Assembly: GCA_037042185.1 (NCBI GenBank)
Contig: JAXQJY010000027.1
Span: forward strand, 2,170,001-2,234,000
Direction: 5' to 3'
DNA: 64,000 nt
Origin: Sordariomycetes sp. S80-01Y
Taxonomy: Eukaryota > Ascomycota > Sordariomycetes
Part shown: positions 55,803 through 64,000 of the stretch, in pieces
Numbering within the stretch: position 1 is the first letter of the stretch
How the letters are laid out: the number at the start of each line of letters is the position of its first letter
The notes under the pieces: generated by a model
The model's database searches: none
What the model saw: only the letters and a program-made list of their open reading frames with translations
What the model was told of the DNA's origin: nothing
Program-made: the position numbers and the translations under genes

Positions 55803-58231
55803 ATGTTCCAGCCCCAACCCACTCCCCTTGCATCTTCCTGTTTCGCCTCGCCTTTCGCTTTCCAGCCAGCGTCTGCATCACCTGCGACAGCCTCGTCCCC
55901 CGCTGTCGATTCGAATTCCCACGGCAACCACCAGCTTTACAGCCACGATCCTCATCCGGGCTCTGCTTTTATACCGTCTCCGCCGCCCTTCCCACCTAAT
56001 GGACTAAGCTTCGACACGTCTTTTGGATTCTATTTTCCCCCCGTCGCGCTCGGAGGTGGAGGCGGAGGACCCGCGCCAGGTCCTGAGCTTGCTGGGTTGG
56101 GGTCAGGAGCTGGAGCTAGAGCTGGAGCTGGCGGAAGAACGAGCAGAGGGCCAACGCCCCCAGCTCCGAGCAAGTTCACCAACAACGCCACCGGTCGAAG
56201 CGTCATATACGGCGGCTCCCGACAATCCGACGCGAACGCGTCCACAGCCCCAAGGTATATACAGGCGCGGGAACGCCAACACACACAATCACGAGCTCAC
56301 CCTCCTCCCCGCCAACAACGTCCGAGCCCTATCAAGATGGAAGACCAGCAAGATCCCCACGGCATGGCCGCCCAGCAGGCCGCCGCACAGGACTACCAAC
56401 CTGAGCTTCCAGTAAGTCTGGGTTTAATCATCATTTAGCCGGCGCCATTTTCGCAATTTTCCAACAACTGGCTGGCTTGCTTCCTTGCTAGTTCCAATGA
56501 CCTGCTGACGACCTTTAGAATTATCTGGTGGGGGAAAAGACGCCAAGCGACGCCATTACCCAAGAATACGCCAAAGCCGACCAAGCTTATGTCGAGAAAA
56601 CCATTGTGAGTCCACCCCTGCGCCTCTGGCGTCCATGAGCTGGCTAGCCTATCTTTATCGAGCTAGCCGACAGACGAGAGACGAGACGACTGACCAGACC
56701 TATCAGGCCCTACCCCAGAAATACTCCCATTATCGTCCCATTGCAGGCGACGGCAATTGCGGCTGGAGAGGTGAGTTTCACGTCTCAGCATCACTGCGTC
56801 ACATTGTTAGCACTCGGGCCACCATGAGCCGACATGGCGCGCGCCTTGAACCCTGTCCCCGGCACCATCGAGTCTCAGCTGCAAACATGCCCGCGGCCCC
56901 GCATGTTCAGCGGAGCCAAGTTCACGTCGGCGTTGCCGTTCCTGGGCCGGTTCTGCGAACCAGCGGTACTGATGCAGTGCGGGTTCGATGTGCTGTTAAG
57001 CGAAGATCCAGGAATGAGTCGCTGACCAGATATAGCAATCGGTTTCGCCTATTTTGAGAAGCTCATCGAGACGGGCAATCCTAGTCGTTTCACCCGCGAG
57101 GTGGAGCGCCTAGCCGCGGAGAACCCCCGGCTGGGCGAAATCGGAGGCTACGACTATTACGAAGACTTCGCGGACGAATTCTTCGACACGCTCAAGGACA
57201 TTGGCGCCCACGTCGGCAACCCACCCATGGCCCATGTCCTTCTCCATTCAAAGTGGAACGATGCTAACACTACGGCCGGGATGATCTATTACATGCGGCT
57301 TCTGGCGGCTACCTTCCTGAAATCAGAGTCGGAACGATTCGACCCCTTCATTGCGGACAGCGGAGGCGTCAGGGCCTACTGCAGCCATTCGATTGAGGGG
57401 ATTAACCGCGAAATTGAGCACCTGGGCATCGTGGCACTGACCAACGTCCTGTTGGCGCCGAACAACTTCGTTCTCGAGATTGCCTATCTGGATCGAAGCC
57501 CAGGCAGCCAGGTTACAACATATCGCGTTCCTGAGGAGGCGAACAGCCAGGACGAGGCCAGCCTCGGCCCCGTCATACATTTACTGTACCGACCTGACCA
57601 CTACGATATCCTCTATCGCGATGCCCCTCAGCAACAGATCCCAACGGACCTTCAGGTTTTGCGGGTGAGCCAGATGTCAGACAATGCGGGAATTGCGAAC
57701 GCACCCCCAATGGATCTCGGAGCCTTCGCCACGAACAACTTCGACGCGCTGTCCATGATCCCCGGCTTTGGGGCAACAGGGCTGGCCATGCCACCGGGTG
57801 GAGGAGGACCCCCGGTCAGCGACGCGTTCGCCCCGTCACAGCAACAGAGCCCCTGGTACGGTCTCGCAACATCAACACCGACCCCGCCGCAACCTCAGGT
57901 CTTGACACCAGGGCCACCACCGAACCCCTCGATTTCGCCACAAACTCACCTAGGGCCCAGAGCGCCGCCCGGGATGGGTCCTCAGCCGGGCATAATGCCG
58001 GCGCAGTCACCCGAGTGTACCATCCGGTTCAGCCAGGTGCAGCTCGACTACAACGAGGGCAATATGGCACACCCGGAGCCGTTTCAGGTGACGACGAACA
58101 CGTTCAAGAATAGCGTCTGGAACAGAGCACACTTTGGCAACCCGGACTTCCACCCGGAGGAGTGGAGTCCAGAGGATGAGGCTATGGATGGGAGACTGGG
58201 ATCGAGGAGGAAGGGGTCGCGGAAAGAGTGA
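55803..58231 (+). CDS. Otubain-type ubiquitin isopeptidase (peptidase C65) with long extensions
   Basis: Exons 55803-56411, 56519-56605, 56707-56770 and 57036-58231 (introns 107, 101 and 265 nt) encode 651 residues; human OTUB1 has about 270. The catalytic centre is intact: Asp247 and Cys250 in GDGNCGWR, and His442 in RPDHYDILY. EKTPSDAITQEYAKADQAYVEKTI, ALPQKYSHYRPI, AIGFAYFEKLIE and YYMRLLAATFLKSESERF are otubain landmarks. Residues 1-200 are Pro/Gly/Ala/Ser-rich with GAGARAGAGG repeats. About 200 residues follow the catalytic domain and end in a basic tail. The start is uncertain: ATG 56337 (residue 179) would give a shorter protein nearer the conserved part. It should cleave Lys48-type ubiquitin chains. 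Introns here are unusually long for this window. Confidence 0.9.
56107..56133 (+). repeat. GGAGCT tandem repeat inside the otubain N terminus
   Basis: Imperfect repeats of a six-base unit (GGAGCT, GAGCTA, GGAGCT) encode alternating Gly, Ala and Arg. Its repeat number may vary between strains. Confidence 0.55.
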
Positions 58232-59774
58232 GGCTTCCTCGACGGGCCCGGAAATGACCAGGGGGCGGACGTGACAGTGGTGTTGGCAGACGAGGGGCAA
58301 GGTGTGGAGGCGTCTGAGAATGTAACGACTTGACGATCCGCGGGGCATGAGTTTCAAATCTTCATGGTTGGTGTTGCACAGGTTTTTATTGGATTTCTTC
58401 TTTTGCTTTTGGTGTCATTTGTCCTTCGCGTTGGATCTGGAGGTGGACACCTCACACGTTTGTGCGACTCTACGATGACACGGGCCGGTTTACCTCATCC
58501 TTCAGGGCAATGGAGAGGGTTCGCATTGAGGGTGCCGGCGCGGCCTGTGTCTTTCTTTTTTTTTTTCCTTTCCGCCCAATCGGGCACTGCTGGTACTTCA
58601 TAGGTTCGGCGTTGTCTCGTTCTCTGAAGGTTATTTAATGCGAAATGCACGATGTTACGGGGTTTGCTTGGAAATTCAACACAGCCTTTCTTGACCCAAG
58701 CTGGTGGTGTGCCATCCCGCGGGAGATGCGGAGTGCAAACACGGGACGGGAGGTCACCATGTACGAGAAACACGTCGGCAAGCTGAATCAATGCCGGATA
58801 TGACCCGTTGCCTAAAAGAAGATGCCGAATACAACGCCACCTCGTGCGGGCAAGGAACATGGCGTCGGGGAAGACACCCTGGGGCTCTTCCGGCCCGGGG
58901 GTGGTTTAACCTATTGCTCCGTCGCAGCAGCGGTCGCATCGAGATGAAGACGCAGGTGGTTATGTAGGTAAGATAGGCAGGTAATTAGGATACGAAACGT
59001 GGACCATTCATACCTTCTTCCTACGGCTGTAAGCAAAAATAAGCTACGAAGAGGTTCATCATGGTCGACACTAACCCCCGGTGAGGTCATTGAGGCACCT
59101 AAATTTAGGGCGTGCGCTTCGTCGAGCGTTTGGTCAAAAGGGGGATGGGGATGTTGGGAGCCACCACGTGCCTCACCCTCATGCGAAGCCGATAGATACC
59201 CACAGCCTGATCTTGACATAAGCCTGGCCCTAATTAATTGCCCGAAAAATGACGAGCGATCAAAGACCGAAAGAGCGTCATGATCTGCAGGTCTCATCAC
59301 GCTCCAGCTGCCAACACGACGGGGAGCGCGCTCAGATCTCGGGGCGGCGGACTAGACAAGGGTTTTCTTGGACAAGGAAGGACGTGCGCATTCCAGCCAG
59401 TGAGCTTTTCAGCTGTACGACGTGCTGCTCGTCTCGATATTGTCCAATGATTGGGAAGAGTCAGGTGCCCCGTCGATTGTTGGCCGTTAATTTGGAATGC
59501 ATCATTGTGGTGAGCTTGGGAAACGAGTACGAGGGACGTGTTGGTTGAGGCCAAGATGAGAGACGGTTTTAGTGCCACTTGCAGGGGTGCCATGCAGCAC
59601 CTGCAGCCTCCGCGACGATCCCTGTCTCTCTCGTCTGATTTGACTGCCAGTTGCGCTCAGAGCTGCTTCCTTTATCACAATCACAGCACTCCGACTCCGA
59701 CTCGCGCCAGCAACTCCTCCCGCCTTTTCTCTCCCTCTTTCTTCTCTTCTCGAAGATACCACCTCATTACTTAC
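58232..59774. other. 1.5-kb intergenic region, methyltransferase promoter and leader
   Basis: No gene seen. A run of 11 T lies at 58556-58566. A pyrimidine-rich leader covers about 59710-59760, just before the upstream ORF. Confidence 0.4.
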
Positions 59775-59891
59775 ATGTCCCGCACACGGAGGGAGCGCCC
59801 GGCAGCACACGAGGAGCGGGCCATGGAACCGCAGATGCGCCAGAGCACCACCAACGCAGCCGAGAACACGCCGTCCCCCAGCGATACCTGA
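59775..59891 (+). promoter_or_regulatory. Upstream ORF abutting the methyltransferase start codon
   Basis: ATG 59775 opens a 38-codon frame that ends in TGA at 59889-59891, and the next three bases are the ATG of the methyltransferase. It sits after the pyrimidine-rich leader. Such an arrangement can limit translation of the main frame through termination and reinitiation. Confidence 0.5.
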
Positions 59892-61004
59892 ATGAGGAGC
59901 CCCCGGGAGGACGCAATGGCTGCTCCGGGAACGGCAGCGCACGAGGCAGCCTCGGACGATGACTCGAGCTCCAGCTACTCCTCCGTCTCCGGCGACTCCC
60001 TGCCAAGCATACACGCCTACGGACACACATACCACGGTTCGGCGCGGCTATACGTCCCCAACGACGCCGACGAGGACCGGCGACTGACCCTGCAGCACGA
60101 GTTGTGGAAGCTGTGTCTCGGCGGGCGGCTGCACGATGCGCGGCTGCCCATCGAAAACCCTACGTTTGGGATGAAGACGGAGACCGGCGAGGAGGACGAC
60201 AGCGGCAGCGATAGCGACAGTGCTACCGACAGTGAGGGTGAAGACGAAGCCCGGGCATCCCAGCCGCAGTATCACATCCTCGACGTCGGCTCCGGCAACG
60301 GGCTCTGGGCCGTCGAGGCAGCGCGCCGCTACCCCAACGCCTCCGTCCTCTCGCTGGACATGACGTCCGCCTTGCTGCCGAAGCCCCCCGTGCCCGCCAA
60401 CCTGACCTTTGAGATCCGCGACGTGGCCGAGCCCTGGCCGCCGGCGCTGTACGACTTCATCCACGTGCGCAACCTCGTCGGCGGCGGCGTGCGCGACTGG
60501 GAGTGGTTCCTGGCCCAGTGCCTGTCGCACCTCAAGCCCGGCGGCGCCCTCGAGTTCAGCGAGCTGCGCCCGCGCTTCTACGACGTCGACCCCGCCCAGG
60601 CCGCCCTGCCCGAGGGCGAGCAGCCCGTCATCGGCGCCGCCTGCCTCGAGTACATGCGCCTCTTCGCCGACATGTGCCGCTCCCGCGGCGTGGACTTCGA
60701 CCCGGCGCCCCGCGCCGCCGAGTACCTCATATCCTCGGGCGCCGAGATGGTCAGGGAGCGCGTTCACTGGATCCCCGTCAAGCAGTGGGGCAACGACGCC
60801 ATCATGCGGAGGAAGGGCGAGCTGCTCAACGACATGATCGACGTCGGCCTGGAGAACTGGACCCTGATGCTGTTCGGCAAGGAGGGCCGCGACGAGGCCG
60901 AGACGAGGGCGCTGCTCAAGCAGGTCATGGCCGAGGTGCGGGATCCCAGGACGAGGAGCTACTTCAACCTCACCATCATCACGGCCAAGAAGCCCATGGA
61001 TTGA
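59892..61004 (+). CDS. LaeA-like S-adenosylmethionine-dependent methyltransferase
   Basis: A single exon of 370 codons. ATG 59892 follows an upstream ORF directly; ATG 59916 (residue 9) is a plausible alternative start. Residues 1-50 are acidic and Ser-rich. The segment near 53-75 (DEDRRLTLQHELWKLCLGGRL) is the usual TAM-methyltransferase lead-in. The SAM-binding motif I is ILDVGSGNGLWAVEAA (near 126-141), with an insertion of Ser/Asp/Glu repeats before it. VLSLDMTSALLP carries the acidic residue for the ribose. FEIRDVAEPWP, FIHVRNLVGGGVRDW and LKPGGALEFSEL are further family blocks. Relatives of LaeA regulate secondary metabolism from the nucleus; which paralogue this is cannot be told. Third codon positions are almost all G or C, more extreme than neighbouring genes. 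Confidence 0.9.
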   Translation: MRSPREDAMAAPGTAAHEAASDDDSSSSYSSVSGDSLPSIHAYGHTYHGSARLYVPNDADEDRRLTLQHELWKLCLGGRLHDARLPIENPTFGMKTETGEEDDSGSDSDSATDSEGEDEARASQPQYHILDVGSGNGLWAVEAARRYPNASVLSLDMTSALLPKPPVPANLTFEIRDVAEPWPPALYDFIHVRNLVGGGVRDWEWFLAQCLSHLKPGGALEFSELRPRFYDVDPAQAALPEGEQPVIGAACLEYMRLFADMCRSRGVDFDPAPRAAEYLISSGAEMVRERVHWIPVKQWGNDAIMRRKGELLNDMIDVGLENWTLMLFGKEGRDEAETRALLKQVMAEVRDPRTRSYFNLTIITAKKPMD

Positions 61005-61274
61005 CAGTGCGGGACGGAAATCTGGCGTTTTATGTAAAGGGGCTCGGGAGGATATTGGATTTGGGGGACATATATCGTTACAGCGTCTGAGCGAGCGAGC
61101 GAGCGAGCATTAAACTGGAGTTGGTTTAGAATGCGGGGCCACCTAGGAATACCTTATACAGCTCACAATGATGAAATAATACTGCATCGTCACCGAAAAA
61201 AAGGGGTCAGGTTATGCTTGGAAAAGGGGAAACGCGTATATGGGTATCGTATCCTGTATCCATCTCTACCGCGT
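61005..61274. other. Convergent 3' flanks with GAGC microsatellite
   Basis: Between two genes facing each other. Five copies of a GAGC unit lie at about 61089-61108, in the presumed 3' untranslated region of the methyltransferase. Confidence 0.45.
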
Positions 61275-62819
61275 CTACACCGTCTCAATGTAGCGTTTCA
61301 TTTCCCTGCAAAGGGTCAGCTTTCGACGCTTCAAGATGGTGATGTTAGTTGGACTCACCAATCAGTTACAGCCTCGTCAAACAGCCGAACTTCATTCTCC
61401 CTCGTGCCGCCAAAGTGCTCAACGAAGGCATCGCCGAAGACCTGCCTCGCGACGCTGTCCTTGGCCATCATTCTCGCCGTTGCCTCCTTCAGGCTCTTGG
61501 CGAGACGTTCGCCCTGGTCGCTGGCGCCGCCGACGTCCTCGCCGGCGGCCAGCGGAGCGCAGGGGATCTCGGACTTGCGCTCGACTCCGCGCCAGCCGAG
61601 GCCGAGAATGGCGGCCAGAACGAAGTGGGCGTTGGTGTCGGCACCTGGCACGCGCACCTCAAAGCGCGTCGCCGAAGGCTTGGACGTCGGTGGAGCGATG
61701 ATGCGGATCGAGGCGGCGCGGTGCTCGAGGCCCCAAGACACGGTGACGGGAGCCCAGAAGTTCTCGACGAGGCGCTTGTAGGAGTTGATGGTGGGCGCAA
61801 GAACGGGCATGATGTCCGGGAGGCCTTCCAGGATACCGGCGAGGAAGTGCCGCCCCAGGTCGGACAGACATGCTATGTCTTTCCACTTGGCGTCCTTGTC
61901 AGGGGTGTCGCGTGCCAGGAGGTTCTTCCCGTTCTTGTCGACCACCGAGACGTGCATGTGGCCGCTGTTGCCGGGGAGTCCCGCCTTGGGTTTGGCCATG
62001 AAGCACGGCGTGATGCCGTGCTTAATCCCCACACTCTTGACAGTGTACTTGAACAGGCTCGCCCGGTCCGCCATGCTCAGGATGTCGCCAAACTCCAGCG
62101 CAGCCTCGAACACGCCCGGCCCGGACTCGGTGTGCCACCCTTCGATGTCGCAGTGGAACTTCTGGCACGTGTTGAAGATGTCGTAGAAGTATTCCTTGTT
62201 GTGCACCGGACGCGTGAGAGAGTACCCAAACATGCCCTCCGTCAGGCTTGGTAGCTTATGCGGGGCGTTCTCCTGCAGAAACGCGGCTGGGCTCGCTGTC
62301 GAAGGATCAGGATTCCGGAACTGGTAGAACTCGTACTCGGCTACTGCAATTAGCTTTCTTCCGCACAAGCTGTTGAAGCTTGCAGCACAACTGACCACCA
62401 GCCATCGCGCCGTACCCCTTGGCCGCCAACTTGTCCAGCTGCGTCCTCAGCAGGCCTCTCGGACATGCGCAGATGGGCTCCTTGGTATCCGGATCGTAGA
62501 AGGAGACCAGAAAGAAGGGGACGTTGTCCTCCCAGGGGATGCGGCGGAAGGAGGACAGATCGGGGATGGCGAGCATGTCGCGGTAGCCATTCTCGGCGTT
62601 GGACACGGTGAGCTCGCGCATGTAGGTCCGGTCGTGCATGTCCCAGCCGAAGATGACGGAGCAGAAGCCGAAGCCGCTCTCGGCTATGGACAGGAACTTC
62701 TTCTTGGAGACGAGCTTGCCGCGCAGGATGCCATCAACGTCAACGCCGGCGAGCTTGACGCCCGTATCGTGCTCGAGGAGCTTGGGGAGGGAGTCGACCG
62801 TTACTTCGGGGGAGGACAT
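61275..62819 (-). CDS. FluG-type glutamine synthetase-like enzyme (class I GS fold)
   Basis: Exons 62819-62396, 62343-61359 and 61305-61275 (introns 52 and 53 nt) encode 479 residues. The beta-grasp N-terminal domain has LAGVDVDGILRGKLVSKKKF and GFGFCSVIFGWDMHDRTY. The catalytic domain includes AEYEFYQF (metal-binding Glu), HTESGPGVFEAAL, KHGITPCFMAKP, GLPGNSGHMHVSV and RIIAPPTSKPSATRFEVRVPGADTNAH. These are close to the C-terminal half of Aspergillus FluG and to gamma-glutamyl amine/polyamine ligases; the amidohydrolase half of FluG is absent. The 31-nt last exon adds WEMKRYIETV, the usual family end. Reading through instead gives an early TGA that overlaps the donor. The first donor is GTGGTCAGT, with two GT choices three bases apart. 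Substrate is unknown. Confidence 0.9.
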
Positions 62820-63884
62820 GGTGGGCGATGGAGGCGATGCGCTGCTACTAGGAGGGGATAGTGAGTGGGAGAAGAAACAAGGAGGGGAGGGCAGCACGGA
62901 TATCTCACCGCTTAGAGCCGACAATGTATTGGGAAGAAGGGCGGCTGAGGACGAAGCTGTCCAGGGAACCGGGAAGACCACTGGATGTGGGGATGCGAGC
63001 ACCTATGCTGCCGGGGTCGGGGCTCTACAGGCTGCCGATCGATGGCGGTGCAGCAGCCTGAGCCTGAGGGCAGCCTGAAGGGGGCGCCGCGCGATAAGAC
63101 AACCAGGGCGCGTCACTGATAAGGAATGAGGGGGAGGGGCAGCAGCTCTTGAGTTGGAGGTCCCCTATCGAACCCCTGACCAATTTGAGGAACCTCATGG
63201 AATATCAATGCAGCCAATGGCCTCAGCACTGGTCGAGAGTGCCCATTGAAAGCCAGGACAGAATAGCTTCTGCCATTACCAGGTCTGGGGTAAGCTCAAG
63301 CTGGTACCCATAGCCGCTGTTGACTTGACCCCGTTGGAGCTAGTGTCCCAATTCCGCTGTACTCCTGCTCCCAAGTTTGACTCTCTTCCGCAAGTTGCCT
63401 CCCGCAGGTTTCCGTCCGCAGGAACCCTTCCGCAAGGGCCCTTCATGATCGGAACGGCACGCCGATGGAGCCTGAGAAGCTTCCAGTGGGCTGTGCGGGA
63501 TCTGACGGGCAGTCAATGAGAGCTTATCGGGCTCGCACTCCGAAGTCCGTCCCGCCCGTCCCCCCCCCCTATCTATCTATCGCAGTGCCGTGACCCCGCC
63601 GTCATCGGACCTAGAAAGCTCTACAGGCATTCCTTGACTAAGACAACTGGGGAACCTGAATCAACTCCTCCTCCTCGCTCCGTCATCTGCCGCCTTCGAA
63701 ATTCTTCTCTTGGGACTGAACACGTCGTCAACAATCGCACTGCTCAATGTTGGTTTGCCTCCAAACTCCCCACGATCCCGCGAAGCTAGAAGCTGCCCGC
63801 TGACCCCGCGATAAGAACAAGCTCTCGACCCCGCGACACGACTAGAACTCGCACTTCCTTCTGTACACGACCAGCTTCTTCATC
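62820..63884. promoter_or_regulatory. Divergent promoter region, 1.1 kb
   Basis: This gap separates the divergent glutamine synthetase-like gene and the dehydrogenase at the right edge. No gene supported. A run of C followed by TATC repeats lies near 63560-63580. Confidence 0.45.
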
Positions 63885-64000
63885 ATGAGCTCCGCCGCAA
63901 CTCCCACTGGCCGCTTGGCTGGCAAGAACGCCATCATCACCGGCGCAGCTGGGTATGTCCTCCGCCACGTCGCCGCGCAGCTCAACTGACGAGATCCCAG
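63885..64000 (+). CDS. First exon of a short-chain dehydrogenase (3' truncated)
   Basis: Exon 1 spans 63885-63952 and encodes 22 codons plus two bases (starting MSSAATPTGRLAGKNAIITG). The GTATGT donor at 63953 splits the Gly-rich cofactor motif, which would continue in the next exon. The intron has an ACTGAC branch-like site and appears to end in CCCAG exactly at the last base of the window, so the next exon begins just outside. The Lys-Asn-Ala-Ile-Ile-Thr-Gly-Ala-Ala-Gly strand and turn is the standard start of an SDR or SDR-like 3-hydroxyacyl dehydrogenase. Nothing can be said about substrate. Confidence 0.75.

Noticed and set aside
60048-60767. 239-codon minus-strand frame inside the methyltransferase gene
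   Set aside because: Antisense shadow caused by very high third-position GC.
61349-62254. 301-codon plus-strand frame inside the glutamine synthetase-like gene
   Set aside because: It is antisense to conserved coding exons and has no domain-like content; GC-rich coding sequence produces such stop-free shadows.
1-64000. CRISPR array, rRNA genes or bacterial operons
   Set aside because: No regularly spaced repeats or rRNA signatures; introns and gene families are fungal nuclear.

Overview
This window looks like a chromosomal segment of a filamentous ascomycete (Pezizomycotina, most likely Sordariomycetes; the species cannot be fixed from the sequence). The reasons are short introns (mostly 44-110 nt) with GTAAGT-like donors and CTAAC-like branch sites, pyrimidine-rich leaders, single-copy nuclear tRNAs, and fungal families such as PTH11/rhodopsin-like receptors, Zn2Cys6 factors, a type III polyketide synthase and a LaeA-like methyltransferase. 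I placed 27 protein genes (two cut by the window edges) and two tRNA genes. Most exon structures were rebuilt by hand from splice sites and reading-frame phase.

Layout: 0-5.6 kb holds the tail of a rhodopsin-domain membrane protein, a short-chain dehydrogenase with a GC-AG intron, and two unrecognised proteins. 6-20 kb is a dense housekeeping block: tRNA-Ala, a nucleolar RRM-like protein, holocytochrome-c synthase, an ABC1/UbiB-family kinase, a disordered protein, an SPF30-type Tudor splicing factor, the mitochondrial Fe-S protein IND1, BFR2/AATF, and a small membrane protein. Two pairs (heme lyase/ABC1 kinase and IND1/BFR2) diverge from promoters under 400 bp, so organelle and ribosome biogenesis genes are mixed here.

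20-45 kb is looser and accessory in character, with 2.7-3.0 kb gaps. It holds a secreted jacalin-like/aerolysin-like protein, then a run of type III polyketide synthase, secreted SGNH esterase, Zn2Cys6 regulator and cytochrome P450, all on the plus strand within 8.5 kb. I regard this run as a candidate small biosynthetic cluster. It is closed off by the housekeeping gene BUD22. A PTH11-like receptor and a second dehydrogenase follow.

45-64 kb returns to conserved genes: a mitochondrial dicarboxylate/oxoglutarate-type carrier, tRNA-His, RAD4/XPC, COP9 signalosome subunit 2, an otubain deubiquitinase with long low-complexity extensions, a LaeA-like methyltransferase with an abutting upstream ORF, a FluG-type glutamine synthetase-like enzyme, and the first exon of another dehydrogenase. 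No transposons, CRISPR arrays or rRNA genes were seen.
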